Below are positions 33,295 through 42,345 of a stretch of DNA of 64,000 nucleotides, one piece after another. Source of the stretch: Luteimonas terricola (GTDB lineage: Bacteria; Pseudomonadota; Gammaproteobacteria; Xanthomonadales; Xanthomonadaceae); contig NZ_SJRX01000003.1 in NCBI RefSeq assembly GCF_004352845.1, positions 369,426-433,425 of the forward strand, in the 5' to 3' direction. Both the position numbers and the translations under genes were made by a program. Positions within the stretch are counted from its first letter, which is position 1. The number at the start of each line of letters is the position of its first letter. The notes under the pieces are model-generated. The model did no database searches and was not told the DNA's origin. It saw only the letters and a list, made by a program, of their open reading frames with translations.

Positions 33295-34902
33295 CTACGA
33301 GCTGCAGGACAGCATCGAACAGCCGGCGCGGTCGAGCGCCCAGTCCGGGCGCAGCGCGGCGAAAGCCTCGCGGCCCGGCTGCTCGTCATAGGGTTCGCGC
33401 AGCACGTCGAGCAGCTCCGCGATACCGGCCTCGTCACCGGCCTCCGCGCGTTCGATCGCCTGCTGGGCCAGGTAGTTGCGCGGCACGTAGCGCGGGTTGG
33501 CCGCGTGCATGCGCGCCACCCTCGCCTCCCGCGGCAGGCCGTCGGCGCGGCAGCGGGTGGCGTAGCGTGCGAGCCAGGCGTCGAGCGCGTCGGCGCTGGC
33601 CGCCAGCTGCACCGTGTCGTAGAAGGCGCCGCGCAGGGGCTCCAGCGAAGGCGCTTCGGCCTCGATGTCGACATCCGGCAGCGCGCGGAAGAAATTCGTC
33701 ATGTCGGCCCCGGCGCGGTGCATCAGCGCCTGCAGCTCCCGCATCAGCGCAAGGTCGTCGCCCAGGCACTCCGACAGCCCGAGCTTGGCGGCGGCATTGT
33801 CGCGCTCGCACGCCGCCCAGCGCGTGGCGTAGGCATCGAGTCCGGCCTGCAGCGGCGCGGCGTCGGCGAACAGCGGCGACAGCGCCTGCGCCAGCCGCCC
33901 CAGGTTCCAGTGCGCCACCCGCGGCTGCCAGCCGAAGCGGTAGCGGCGGCCCTGGGCATCGGTGGTGTTGGGGGTCCAGTCGGGATCGTAGCCGTCGATC
34001 CAGCCGTAGGGGCCGTAGTCGATGGTCAGCCCGAGGATCGACATGTTGTCCGTGTTGAGCACGCCGTGGACGAAGCCGACGCGCATCCAGTGGCCAACCA
34101 GGGCCGCCGTGCGCGTGCACACCTCGTGGAACCACGCGGCGAACAAGGCCTCGTCGAAGGCAGCCGCCGCGCGCAGTTCCGCCAGCGGCAGCGCCGCGCG
34201 CCTGCCCAGCAGCCAGGGGAAGTCCCGCCACACGCAGAATTCGACCAGCGCCCGCAGCAGGTCGACGTCACCGCGCGAGGCCGGCAGCTCGAACGTGCCG
34301 AAGCGGATGAACGAGGGCGCCACGCGGCAGACGATGGCGCCGGGCTCCGGCCCTGGATGGCCGTCGTAGAACATGTCGCGCACCACCGCGTCGCCGGTGG
34401 CCACGAGCGACAGCGCGCGCGTGGTCGGCACACCCAGGTGGTGCATGGCCTCGCTGCAGATGAACTCGCGGACCGATGAGCGCAGCACCGCGCGCCCGTC
34501 GGCGCCGCGGGAGTACGGCGTCCGGCCCGCACCCTTGAGCTGCAGCTCGTGCCTGCCGCCGTCGACGCCGACCGCTTCGCCCAGGCTGATCGCACGGCCA
34601 TCGCCAAGCTGGCCCGCCCAGTGCCCGAACTGGTGGCCACCATAGTTCGCCGCCCAGGGATCCATGCCGTCCAGCAGGCGATTGCCGCCGAACACCTGCG
34701 CGAACGCGGGCGCCGCGATCCCATCCGCGTCCAGGCCGAGCTGCGCCGCCACTTCTGCGGAATGCGCCACCAGCCGCGGCGCCGCCACCGGCGTGGGCAT
34801 CACGCGCGACCATGCCGCGCCGTGCACCTGGCGCACGCCTGCGCTGGCTATCGGGTCGCCGGGCAGCTCGCGCAGAAAGGCGTTGTCGAAGTCGAAGCGC
34901 AT
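33295..34902 (-). CDS. selO: protein adenylyltransferase SelO (YdiU family)
   Basis: 535 residues from ATG 34902 ([16 protein letters not shown]). SelO is a pseudokinase-fold enzyme that transfers AMP to Ser/Thr/Tyr of proteins involved in redox balance. Seen: [11 protein letters not shown], the basic [29 protein letters not shown] with the phosphate-binding residues, [29 protein letters not shown] (the metal-binding N and D), and the cysteine-containing C-terminus CSMLSCSS, where eukaryotic homologues have selenocysteine. The usual bacterial length is about 480-540. The far upstream part of the frame (to 34929) is dropped. Confidence 0.93.
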   Translation of the reverse strand: MRFDFDNAFLRELPGDPIASAGVRQVHGAAWSRVMPTPVAAPRLVAHSAEVAAQLGLDADGIAAPAFAQVFGGNRLLDGMDPWAANYGGHQFGHWAGQLGDGRAISLGEAVGVDGGRHELQLKGAGRTPYSRGADGRAVLRSSVREFICSEAMHHLGVPTTRALSLVATGDAVVRDMFYDGHPGPEPGAIVCRVAPSFIRFGTFELPASRGDVDLLRALVEFCVWRDFPWLLGRRAALPLAELRAAAAFDEALFAAWFHEVCTRTAALVGHWMRVGFVHGVLNTDNMSILGLTIDYGPYGWIDGYDPDWTPNTTDAQGRRYRFGWQPRVAHWNLGRLAQALSPLFADAAPLQAGLDAYATRWAACERDNAAAKLGLSECLGDDLALMRELQALMHRAGADMTNFFRALPDVDIEAEAPSLEPLRGAFYDTVQLAASADALDAWLARYATRCRADGLPREARVARMHAANPRYVPRNYLAQQAIERAEAGDEAGIAELLDVLREPYDEQPGREAFAALRPDWALDRAGCSMLSCSS

Positions 34903-34944
34903 GCGCGCAGTGTGGCAGCCGGCGCGCAACGGCGCCGTGGCCGC

Positions 34945-36459
34945 TCAGCGGCTGCAGCCCTCCAGGCGGATGCGCTGGCCGATGCGGATGCTGTACGCCG
35001 GCGCCTTCAGGCGATTGGCCTGCGCCAGCCCACGCGCCTCGCAGCCATAGCGCCGCGCGATCCCGACCAGGGTGTCGCCGCGCGCGACGCGATGCTCGCG
35101 CGGACCCGCGGCGGGCGTCGGCACGCCGGTGGCAACCGTGGTCGGCACCGCCTCGACCGGACCGGCCCGGACCAGGGCCGAGTCCACGCGGCTGCCCACG
35201 AGCTGCTTCGCCAGGTCGGCGCGGCGGCCCTGGGCGCACCAGCGCTTGTACAGCGCCGCCATGCGCGTGGTGCCCTGGAGCACGGCGCCGGCCGGGATCA
35301 CCTGGTCGGCCTCGAAGCGCGGGTTGAGGTTGCGCAGCTGCCGCATGTAGCCGTGCCGGCTGCCGCTGTCGCCCATGCACACGGTGAGTTCATAGATCGA
35401 GGCCGGGCGCGACAGCGCGAAGTGCGCCGGGCGCGCGTCGACCTTCGGAAAGCTCAGGCCGTATTCCCGCGGGTGCAGGTACAGCCACGCCGCGGCGATC
35501 ACCATCGGCACGTAGTCGCGGGTCTCGGCGGGGAACTGGCTGTAGACGTCCGCATCCCAGAACTGGCGCCCGCCGCTGGCATCGTGGATGCGCCGGGCAC
35601 GGCCCTCGCCGCCGTTGTAGGCGGCCAGCCACTTCTCGACCTCGTTGCCGAATTCGGCGAAGCGCTCGCTGAGGTATATCGCGGCGGCATCGGCGGACAG
35701 CGCCGGGTCGTAGCGGGTGTCGAAGCCGCTGGCATCGGCCCCGAGGCCGAAGCGGCGCCCGGTGGCCGGCATGAACTGCAGCGGACCCACGGCGCCGGCG
35801 CGCGAGCCGACGTGCACGCGGCCGGTGGATTCCTTGGCCATGATCCCGAACAGCAGCGCTTCGGGCAGGCCGCGCTCCTCGAACGCGGGCGCCATCAGGT
35901 GGCGCATGTACTGGTAGTTTTCGTGGCTGGTGATGAGCGATACGCGCATGTCGGTGAGCCAGCGCCGGATGCCCTCCTGCACCGCCGGATTGAACTGCAC
36001 CATGCGCACGAAGCGCTGGCCGTCCTCGCTCAGCAGCGCCGCGGCGCTGGCACCCTCGGGCACCTCGCCCGTGGGCAGGTGGCCATCGGCAAGGCCGTCG
36101 CCATCGAAGTCTTCTTCCGGTACGCCCGACGCCTCGTCCGCCTGCGCCTTCAGCAGGCGCTTGAAGGCCGGCATCAGCGACGAGACCTGGCAGCCGCGCT
36201 GCTTCTCGCAGGCCAGCATCACGTCCTCCATGTCCTCGAGCGCGGCGTCGCCCTCGGCGATGGCATCCGGATCGGCGTTGGCGGCCTTCACCAGCGACTC
36301 GCGGTAGCGGGTCTCCGCGGCGGCCATGCGTCCGGTCAGCTCCCCGGCCGCGGCGCGGTCGCGCCTGGACTGGGCTGAGGCTTCAGGGACGTGGAGGGCG
36401 AACATTGCGACGGCGGCGGCAAGCGCCAGCCTCGGGAGGACAGCGGAACGTGGGGGCAT
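34945..36459 (-). CDS. MltD-like lytic transglycosylase with C-terminal LysM
   Basis: 504 residues from ATG 36459; a TTG seven codons upstream is less likely. Signal peptide MPPRSAVLPRLALAAAVAMFALHVPEASA. The transglycosylase SLT domain has catalytic E210 (MAKESTGRVHVGSRAGAVGPLQFM), then AAYNGGEGRARRI and ETRDYVPMVIAAAWL. One LysM (HRVARGDTLVGIARRYGCEARGLAQANRL) ends the protein. It cleaves peptidoglycan to 1,6-anhydro products in the periplasm. The linker before LysM contains AVPTTVATGVPTPA, encoded by a 39-bp segment (35115-35153) almost repeated in amiC. It is 42 bases from selO. Confidence 0.9.
   Translation of the reverse strand: MPPRSAVLPRLALAAAVAMFALHVPEASAQSRRDRAAAGELTGRMAAAETRYRESLVKAANADPDAIAEGDAALEDMEDVMLACEKQRGCQVSSLMPAFKRLLKAQADEASGVPEEDFDGDGLADGHLPTGEVPEGASAAALLSEDGQRFVRMVQFNPAVQEGIRRWLTDMRVSLITSHENYQYMRHLMAPAFEERGLPEALLFGIMAKESTGRVHVGSRAGAVGPLQFMPATGRRFGLGADASGFDTRYDPALSADAAAIYLSERFAEFGNEVEKWLAAYNGGEGRARRIHDASGGRQFWDADVYSQFPAETRDYVPMVIAAAWLYLHPREYGLSFPKVDARPAHFALSRPASIYELTVCMGDSGSRHGYMRQLRNLNPRFEADQVIPAGAVLQGTTRMAALYKRWCAQGRRADLAKQLVGSRVDSALVRAGPVEAVPTTVATGVPTPAAGPREHRVARGDTLVGIARRYGCEARGLAQANRLKAPAYSIRIGQRIRLEGCSR
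35115..35153 (-). repeat. 39-bp intragenic repeat, copy 1 (linker of MltD-like gene)
   Basis: Agrees at 35 of 39 positions with 57939-57977 in amiC, including the uninterrupted blocks GGCACGCCGGTGGC and CGTGGTCGGCACCGCCT. Both encode AVPTT(V/I)ATGVPTP on the minus strand, in interdomain linkers of peptidoglycan enzymes. Confidence 0.75.
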
Positions 36460-36560
36460 TCGATGGACCGGGGACTGCAAAGCGAGCCGGCAGCGTAGCG
36501 ACCGCCCACGGCCAGCGCAAAGCCCCCCGCGCCTGCAACCGCCCCGCGGCCGCTTGTCGC

Positions 36561-36566
36561 TAGAAT
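36561..36566 (+). promoter_or_regulatory. probable -10 box TAGAAT for the HerA-like ATPase gene
   Basis: TAGAAT 26 bases before ATG 36592 in the 132-base divergent gap with the transglycosylase gene. No -35 hexamer is evident. Confidence 0.4.
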
Positions 36567-36591
36567 CCCGGCATCACGCACAGGAGCCCCC

Positions 36592-38118
36592 ATGGACCCG
36601 ATCCTCGTCGGCAAAGCCGTCACCCAGCCCGATTCCCTGCCCGAAACCGGCGGTCGCGTCTTCCTGCAGCCGAAACTCGCCAACCGCCACGGCCTGGTCG
36701 CCGGCGCCACCGGCACCGGCAAGACGGTGACCCTGATGACCCTGGCCGAGGGCTTCTCGCGGATCGGCGTGCCCGTATTCATGGCCGACGTGAAGGGCGA
36801 CGTGGCCGGCCTGGCCGTGCCCGGCGACATCAACGACAGGCTGCGCGAGCGCGCGGAGATGATCGGGGTCGATGCCTACGGCCCGGAGGCGAGCCCGGTG
36901 GTGTTCTGGGACATCTACGGCAAGTCCGGCCACCCGGTGCGGACCACGGTCAGCGAGATCGGCCCCACCCTGCTGGCGCGCATGCTCGAGCTCAACGACA
37001 CCCAGTCGGGCGTGCTCGACATCACCTTCAAGCTCGCCGACGACCGCGGTCTGCTGCTGCTCGACCTCGCCGACCTGCGCGCGCTGCTGGCCCTGGTGGC
37101 CGAGGAACGCAAGACGGTATCCACGCAGTACGGCCTGGTCAGCACGCCCTCGATCGGCGCCATCCAGCGCGCCCTGCTGCGCCTGGAGCAGGACGGCGGC
37201 GATGCCTTCTTCGGCGAGCCGGCCCTGGAGCTGGTCGACATCATGCGCACCACCACCGGGGGCCGTGGCGTGGTCAGCATCATGGCCGCCGACCGCCTGA
37301 TCCTGAAGCCACGACTGTATTCGAGCTTCCTGCTGTGGCTGCTGTCGGAGCTGTTCGAGACCCTGCCCGAGGTTGGCGACCTCGACAAGCCGAAGCTGGT
37401 GTTCGTGTTCGACGAGGCCCACCTGCTGTTCAACGACGCGCCGTCCGCGCTGCTGCAGCGCATCGAGCAGGTGGTGCGCCTGATCCGGTCCAAGGGCGTG
37501 GGCGTGTACTTCTGCTCGCAGTTCCCCGACGACGTGCCCGACAACGTGCTCGGCCAGCTCGGCAACCGGGTGCAGCACGCGCTGCGCGCCTACACGCCGC
37601 GCGACCAGAAGGCCGTGCGCACGGCGGCCGAAACCTTCGTGTCCAACCCGGGGCTGGACGTGGCCAAGGCCATCGGCCAGCTCGGCACCGGCGAGGCCCT
37701 GGTGTCGACGCTGCAGGGCAAGGGCGCGCCGATGCCCGTCGAACAGACCCTGGTCGCGCCGCCGCGCTGCCGCATGGGCGCGATCACCGACGCCGAGCGC
37801 GAACGCGTACGCGCCGGCAGCCCGGTCGGCGCGAAGTACGACACCGCGGTCGACCGCGAGTCGGCGTTCGAAATCCTGGCGAAGAAGGCCGAGGGCCTGG
37901 CCGAACAGGCCGCAGCACCGAAGGCCCGCACCGCGAAGCAGGACGAAGCCGAGTCCGGTGGCGGCTTCGCCCAGTCGGTCAAGGACGCGGTGTTCGGCAC
38001 CAAGCGCCGACAGGGCATGATCGAGACCATGGCCAAGCAGTCCGCGCGCACCGTGGGCAACCAGATCGGACGCCAGATCCTGCGCGGGATCTTCGGCGGC
38101 ATCACCGGAAAGAAGTGA
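36592..38118 (+). CDS. HerA-like/DUF853 ATPase (YjgR family)
   Basis: 508 residues. A FtsK/HerA-type P-loop ATPase with Walker A GATGTGKT (38-45) and Walker B KLVFVFDEAHLLF, plus an arginine-finger-like RIEQVVRLIRSKGVGVYFCSQ segment. The C-terminal tail is Ala/Lys-rich and ends with RQILRGIFGGITGKK. Family members form hexamers and are thought to move along DNA, but the in vivo role of YjgR is not established. It ends 60 bases before greB, with which it may be co-transcribed. Confidence 0.9.
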   Translation: MDPILVGKAVTQPDSLPETGGRVFLQPKLANRHGLVAGATGTGKTVTLMTLAEGFSRIGVPVFMADVKGDVAGLAVPGDINDRLRERAEMIGVDAYGPEASPVVFWDIYGKSGHPVRTTVSEIGPTLLARMLELNDTQSGVLDITFKLADDRGLLLLDLADLRALLALVAEERKTVSTQYGLVSTPSIGAIQRALLRLEQDGGDAFFGEPALELVDIMRTTTGGRGVVSIMAADRLILKPRLYSSFLLWLLSELFETLPEVGDLDKPKLVFVFDEAHLLFNDAPSALLQRIEQVVRLIRSKGVGVYFCSQFPDDVPDNVLGQLGNRVQHALRAYTPRDQKAVRTAAETFVSNPGLDVAKAIGQLGTGEALVSTLQGKGAPMPVEQTLVAPPRCRMGAITDAERERVRAGSPVGAKYDTAVDRESAFEILAKKAEGLAEQAAAPKARTAKQDEAESGGGFAQSVKDAVFGTKRRQGMIETMAKQSARTVGNQIGRQILRGIFGGITGKK

Positions 38119-38178
38119 TCAGCCGCATCGTCCATTCCGCGCGCGGCTCCCGCGGCGCCGGCATCGGCTGACGCCGCG

Positions 38179-38685
38179 ATGTCGCGCTGGCGCCCGCCTC
38201 CCGAGAAATCCACCGCGCTGGTCACCCCGGAGGGCCATGCGCGCCTGAAGGCCGAGCTCGACGACCTCTGGCGCGTGCGTCGGCCGGAGGTGGTGCGCGC
38301 GCTGTCGGCGGCGGCGGCCGAGGGCGACCGCTCCGAGAACGCCGAGTACACCTACCGCAAGAAGCAGTTGGGCGAGATCGACCGCCGCGTGCGCTACCTC
38401 AGCAAGCGCCTGCTGGATCTGCGCGTGGTGGACACGCGCCCGTCCGATCCCGACGCGATCTACTTCGGCGCGGTGGTCGAGGTCGAAGACATGGACAGCG
38501 GCGATTGCGCGCGCCACCGCATCGTCGGCCCCGATGAGACCGACGCGGCGCTGGGCTGGATCAGCATCGACTCGCCGCTGGCACGCGCGCTGCTGAAGAA
38601 GCGCGTGGACGACGAAGTCGAAGTCGAGCTTCCAGGCGGACGCCGCGGCTTCCTGGTGGTGTCGGTGGACTATCCCGCGGACTGA
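38179..38685 (+). CDS. greB: transcription elongation factor GreB
   Basis: 168 residues. GreB enters the RNA polymerase secondary channel and stimulates cleavage of backtracked transcripts. The N-terminal coiled coil carries the catalytic acidic tip D50 and E53 ([17 protein letters not shown]). The C-terminal globular domain reads [12 protein letters not shown] ... [43 protein letters not shown]. The single-residue pattern DPDAIYFGA plus length assigns it to GreB rather than GreA. It converges with rimO across a palindrome-rich spacer. Confidence 0.94.
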   Translation: MSRWRPPPEKSTALVTPEGHARLKAELDDLWRVRRPEVVRALSAAAAEGDRSENAEYTYRKKQLGEIDRRVRYLSKRLLDLRVVDTRPSDPDAIYFGAVVEVEDMDSGDCARHRIVGPDETDAALGWISIDSPLARALLKKRVDDEVEVELPGGRRGFLVVSVDYPAD

Positions 38686-38742
38686 GGCGCCCGGCGCAGA
38701 CCGCGACCGGGCGCGGCGCGATGGCGCGTTGGCGCGCGGTAC

Positions 38743-38948
38743 GGCGGGTGGGTGGGTACTCCGTGGGCTGTCCCGCTGCGCGGGCCTTTATGCCCACTGC
38801 CTACCCACCCACCCGCCTTGCAGCGCATCCCCGCGGGCCGCCGGGAAAAGCAGAAGCGCGACGCTTCCCCCTCACCCCACCTCAGCGGTGGCAGCGGAGG
38901 GTGTGTGGGGTACGCAGCCGGCATAAAGGCCCGCGCAGCGGGACAGCC
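38743..38948. repeat. compound inverted-repeat element between greB and rimO
   Basis: Two nested perfect inverted repeats. 16-bp arms GGCGGGTGGGTGGGTA (38743-38758) and its complement (38802-38817) enclose a small hairpin. A 29-bp arm at 38766-38794 is perfectly repeated inverted at 38920-38948 (ends GGCTGTCCCGC and GCGGGACAGCC). The outer flanks GGGTACTCCG and CGGAGTACCCC also pair, and GGGTACTCCGCCG recurs next to repeat R2. The element occupies most of the 291-base convergent gap and may act as a bidirectional terminator. No gene is visible in it. Confidence 0.8.
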
Positions 38949-38976
38949 GGCGGAGTACCCCACGCACCCTCCGCAC

Positions 38977-40365
38977 TCAGTCGTTGTACTCGACCTCGCC
39001 GTACAGGTCGTGCTCGTCGCTGCCCATGATGCGGATGTCGGCGAATTCGCCCGGGCGCAGCCCGGCGTCGCGGCCGTCCTGCACCTGCACCAGGCCGTCG
39101 ATCTCCGGCGCGTCGGCCATCGAGCGCGCGATCGCCAGGTCGCCGTCGATGGCGTCGACGATGCAGCGCTGCACCGTCCCGACCTTGGCTTCAAGGCGCG
39201 CGGCGGAGATCTCCGCCTGGCGCTCCATGAAGCGCGCCAGCCGCTCCTGCTTGACCTCCTCGGGCACCGGGTCGGGCAGCGCGTTCGCCGCCGCGCCCTG
39301 CACCGGCGAGTAGGCGAAGGCACCGACGCGGTCGAGCTGCGCCTCGTCCAGGAAATCCAGCAACGACTCGAACTCGGCCTCGGTCTCGCCCGGGAAGCCG
39401 ACGATGAAGGTCGAGCGCACGGTCAGTTCCGGGCAGGCGGCGCGCCAGGACTGCACGCGCTCCAGGGTGCGCTCGACGGCGCCCGGGCGCTTCATCAGCT
39501 TCAGGATGCGCGGGCTGGCGTGCTGGAACGGGATGTCGAGATAGGGCAGCAGCCGCGGCTGTCCGTCGGCGCGGCGCGCGGTCATCAGTTCGATGATGCC
39601 GTCGACGTGCGGATACGGGTAGACGTAGTGCAGGCGCACCCAGGCGTCGAGCTCTGACAGGCCTTCGCACAGCGCCTTCATGCGCGTCTGGTAGGCCTTG
39701 CCCCGCCACTCGCGCTCGGCGTAGCGCAGGTCGACGCCGTAGGCCGAAGTGTCCTGCGACACCACCAGCAGCTCGCGCACGCCGCCGCGCACCAGGCGCT
39801 CGGCCTCGCGCAGCACCTCATCCACCGGGCGCGAGACCAGGTCGCCGCGCATCGAGGGGATGATGCAGAAGCTGCAGCGGTGGTTGCAGCCTTCGGAGAT
39901 CTTCAGGTACGCATAGTGCTTCGGCGTCAGCTTCACGCCGTCCGCGTAGTCCTCCGCGCCCAGGCGCGGGGCCGGCATCAGGTCGATGAAGGGATCGTGC
40001 CGCGGCGGCAGCGCGGCGTGCACCGCGTCCATGACGCTGGCGTAGTCCTGCGGGCCGCTGATCGACAGCACGCCCGGATGCGCCTCGCGGATCACGTCGG
40101 CGCGCTTGCCCAGGCAGCCGGTGACGATCACCTTGCCGTTCTCGGCCATCGCCTCGCCGATCGCGTCCAGCGATTCTTCCACCGCCGAATCGATGAAGCC
40201 GCAGGTGTTGACCACCACCACGTCGGCGTCGTCATAGCTGGGCGACAGCGCATAGCCCTCGACCCGGAGCTGGGTAAGGATGCGTTCGGAGTCGACGAGG
40301 GCCTTGGGGCAGCCAAGGCTGATGAAGCCCACTCGGGGGGCGGTCGGGGTGGCGATATCGTTCAT
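38977..40365 (-). CDS. rimO: ribosomal protein S12 methylthiotransferase RimO
   Basis: 462 residues from ATG 40365 ([19 protein letters not shown]). A radical-SAM enzyme that adds a methylthio group to Asp88 of ribosomal protein S12. The N-terminal MTTase domain has the auxiliary-cluster cysteines C19, C55 and C84. The radical-SAM motif is C160-C164-C167 ([12 protein letters not shown]). A TRAM domain ends the protein ([34 protein letters not shown]). [22 protein letters not shown] is RimO/MiaB-typical, and the start and TRAM favour RimO. The apparent extension to 41541 is a shadow of the divergent genes. Confidence 0.94.
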   Translation of the reverse strand: MNDIATPTAPRVGFISLGCPKALVDSERILTQLRVEGYALSPSYDDADVVVVNTCGFIDSAVEESLDAIGEAMAENGKVIVTGCLGKRADVIREAHPGVLSISGPQDYASVMDAVHAALPPRHDPFIDLMPAPRLGAEDYADGVKLTPKHYAYLKISEGCNHRCSFCIIPSMRGDLVSRPVDEVLREAERLVRGGVRELLVVSQDTSAYGVDLRYAEREWRGKAYQTRMKALCEGLSELDAWVRLHYVYPYPHVDGIIELMTARRADGQPRLLPYLDIPFQHASPRILKLMKRPGAVERTLERVQSWRAACPELTVRSTFIVGFPGETEAEFESLLDFLDEAQLDRVGAFAYSPVQGAAANALPDPVPEEVKQERLARFMERQAEISAARLEAKVGTVQRCIVDAIDGDLAIARSMADAPEIDGLVQVQDGRDAGLRPGEFADIRIMGSDEHDLYGEVEYND

Positions 40366-40431
40366 GCGCTGGCGGCGGGCTCGGCGTGGGTCCGCGCGGC
40401 GGCGGAGGGGTCTGGTGGTCTTCGCGCCGCG

Positions 40432-40437
40432 ATTATA
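40432..40437 (-). promoter_or_regulatory. probable -10 box TATAAT for rimO
   Basis: Read on the minus strand the hexamer is TATAAT, 66 bases before the rimO start. It lies only 9 bases from the opposite-strand TAGAAT of the dienelactone hydrolase gene, so the two promoters overlap. Confidence 0.5.
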
Positions 40438-40446
40438 CCGGCGGGC

Positions 40447-40452
40447 TAGAAT
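40447..40452 (+). promoter_or_regulatory. probable -10 box TAGAAT for the dienelactone hydrolase gene
   Basis: TAGAAT 42 bases before ATG 40495, in the 129-base divergent spacer with rimO. Confidence 0.45.
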
Positions 40453-40494
40453 CCACCCGAGGGCCGGTGTCTGGCCGGCCGCCCGGAGGCGACG

Positions 40495-41202
40495 ATGGGT
40501 ACGCGAGTCAGCCTGGAGGCCGCGGGAATCGGCGAGGTCGGCGGCTGGCTGGCGCGCCCGGAAGCGGCACCCCGCGGCGGCCTGGTCGTGGTACAGGAGA
40601 TCTTCGGCGTCAACGCACACATGCGCGCGGTCACCGAGCGCTACGCCCGCGACGGCCTGCTGGCGCTGGCGCCCGCGGTATTCGACCCGGTCCAGCGCGA
40701 CGTCGAGCTCGCCTACGACGAGTCCGGTTTCGAACGTGGCCGCGCGCTCGCCGCGGCCCTGGGCTTCGACCGCGCGGTGGCCATCGTCGAAGCCGCAGCG
40801 GCCCAGCTGCGGACCCTGCTCTCCGAAGAGGCAGCGGACCGGCACGCCGGGATCGGGGTGGTCGGTTTCTGCTGGGGCGGCAGCGTGGCCTACCTGGCCA
40901 ACGCGCGCCTGGGCCTGCCCGCAGTGAGCTATTACGGCGCGCGTACTGTGCCTTTCCTGGACGAACCGCTGCGGGCGCCGATGCTGTTCCACTTCGGCAC
41001 CCGCGATTCCAGCATTCCGGAGGCCGACATCGAGGCCCATCGCCGCGCCCGGCCCGAAGCCGGACTCCATGTCTATGACGCCGGCCACGCGTTCAACCGC
41101 GACGTCGACCCGCGTCACTTCGACGAGGCTAGCGCCCGCCTCGCGCATACCCGCACGCTGGACTTCCTGCACCGGGCACTCGCGCCCGCAGCGAGCGCCT
41201 GA
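40495..41202 (+). CDS. dienelactone hydrolase family protein
   Basis: 235 residues, GGAGG ahead of ATG 40495. An alpha/beta hydrolase with a cysteine nucleophile C126 in GFCWGGS, the acidic residue in [11 protein letters not shown] and the histidine in DAGHAFNRD, i.e. the Cys-Asp-His triad of dienelactone hydrolases. [20 protein letters not shown] is also typical. The true substrate in this group is often unknown; carboxymethylenebutenolidase is the namesake reaction. It is followed after 12 bases by a HIT-family gene, so the two form an operon. Confidence 0.9.
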   Translation: MGTRVSLEAAGIGEVGGWLARPEAAPRGGLVVVQEIFGVNAHMRAVTERYARDGLLALAPAVFDPVQRDVELAYDESGFERGRALAAALGFDRAVAIVEAAAAQLRTLLSEEAADRHAGIGVVGFCWGGSVAYLANARLGLPAVSYYGARTVPFLDEPLRAPMLFHFGTRDSSIPEADIEAHRRARPEAGLHVYDAGHAFNRDVDPRHFDEASARLAHTRTLDFLHRALAPAASA

Positions 41203-41214
41203 AAGGAGGCCGCC

Positions 41215-41649
41215 ATGTCCCGTCATCGCGTCACGCAGCCCGACCCCTACGCCCTGCATCCGCAGCTCGCCGCGGACAGCCACCCGCTCGCCGCCCTCGA
41301 GCTGTGCGACCTGCAGCTGATGGACGACAGCAACTATCCGTGGCTGGTGCTGGTGCCGCGCGTGGCCGGCGCCCGCGAGCTGCTCGACCTCGACCCCGCG
41401 CAGCGCAGCGCACTGATGGAGGAGATCGTCCGCTGCGAGCGGCTGCTGCTCGACGTGTTCCAGCCGCACAAGCTCAACGTGGCCGCGCTCGGCAACCTGG
41501 TGCCGCAGCTGCACGTGCACGTCATCGCCCGCTTCGAACACGACCCGGCGTGGCCGGCGCCGGTCTGGGGCCGCGTGGCCTCCCGGCCCTACGCGCCCGA
41601 AACCCTGGTCGACCGCGTACGCGACCTGCAGGCCGCGCTGCGCGGCTGA
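41215..41649 (+). CDS. HIT-like domain protein
   Basis: 144 residues; AAAGGAGG precedes ATG 41215. A histidine-triad fold hydrolase/transferase acting on nucleotidyl phosphates. The active segment is [26 protein letters not shown]: two of the HxHxH histidines are present but the third position is Ile, as in a xanthomonad/pseudomonad subgroup that shares [10 protein letters not shown]. Substrate unknown. It is second gene of the dienelactone hydrolase operon. Its stop TGA and the opposite stop of dcd form the perfect 12-bp palindrome TGAGCCGGCTCA. Confidence 0.85.
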   Translation: MSRHRVTQPDPYALHPQLAADSHPLAALELCDLQLMDDSNYPWLVLVPRVAGARELLDLDPAQRSALMEEIVRCERLLLDVFQPHKLNVAALGNLVPQLHVHVIARFEHDPAWPAPVWGRVASRPYAPETLVDRVRDLQAALRG

Positions 41650-41655
41650 GCCGGC

Positions 41656-42231
41656 TCAGGTGCGGGGCAGCGTGACCCCGGTCTGGCCCTGGTACTTGCC
41701 GCCGCGATCCTTGTACGAGGTCTCGCAGACGTCGTCGGCCGCGGCCTGGAAGAACAGCATCTGCGCCACGCCCTCGTTGGCGTAGATGCGCGCCGGCAGC
41801 GGCGTGGTGTTGCTGAACTCGAGCGTCACATGCCCTTCCCACTCGGGCTCGAGCGGAGTGACGTTGACGATGATCCCGCAGCGCGCGTAGGTGCTCTTGC
41901 CCAGGCAGACCACCAGGGTGTCGCGCGGGATGCGGAAGTACTCCACTGTGCGCGCCAGCGCGAACGAGTTCGGCGGGATGATGCATTCGTCCGCCTCGAT
42001 ATCCACGAAGCTCTTGGGATCGAAGTGCTTGGGATCGACGATGGTCGAGTTGATGTTGGTGAACACCTTGAACTCGCGCGAGCAGCGCACGTCGTAGCCG
42101 TAGCTCGAGGTGCCGTAGCTGACGATGCGTTCGCCGTTTCCGGCGTGCTTGACCTGGCCGGGCTCGAAGGGCTCGATCATGCCCTGCTCGGCGGCCATGC
42201 GACGGATCCAGCGGTCGGACTTGATGCTCAT
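41656..42231 (-). CDS. dcd: dCTP deaminase
   Basis: 191 residues from ATG 42231 ([13 protein letters not shown]). It deaminates dCTP to dUTP, the main route to dTMP in many Gram-negatives. The conserved blocks are present: [90 protein letters not shown] (with the catalytic glutamate in LEPEWEG) and the C-terminal [14 protein letters not shown] that closes over the site. It is a homotrimer. The frame upstream of 42231 is not used because it runs into the S8 terminator. Confidence 0.95.
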   Translation of the reverse strand: MSIKSDRWIRRMAAEQGMIEPFEPGQVKHAGNGERIVSYGTSSYGYDVRCSREFKVFTNINSTIVDPKHFDPKSFVDIEADECIIPPNSFALARTVEYFRIPRDTLVVCLGKSTYARCGIIVNVTPLEPEWEGHVTLEFSNTTPLPARIYANEGVAQMLFFQAAADDVCETSYKDRGGKYQGQTGVTLPRT

Positions 42232-42303
42232 GCAGTTCCTGCCCACGCGATTGGTGGCCAATTCTAGCCGCCGCACCCGTCGTCCGCTCGGGGTCTGGAA
42301 GAA

Positions 42304-42327
42304 GGAGGCCCGGCGGACCGGGCCTCC
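42304..42327 (-). terminator. rho-independent terminator of the S8 protease gene
   Basis: A perfect 10-bp stem, GGAGGCCCGG (42304-42313) with CCGGGCCTCC (42318-42327), loop of 4. On the minus strand it is followed by TTCTTCC and starts 18 bases past the protease stop codon. Confidence 0.7.
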
Positions 42328-42345
42328 TCCATCCTGGTGCCGCAA

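Noticed and set aside
38977..41541. RimO as an 854-residue fusion
   Set aside because: Residues before [10 protein letters not shown] lie antisense to the dienelactone hydrolase and HIT genes; RimO has normal length from 40365.
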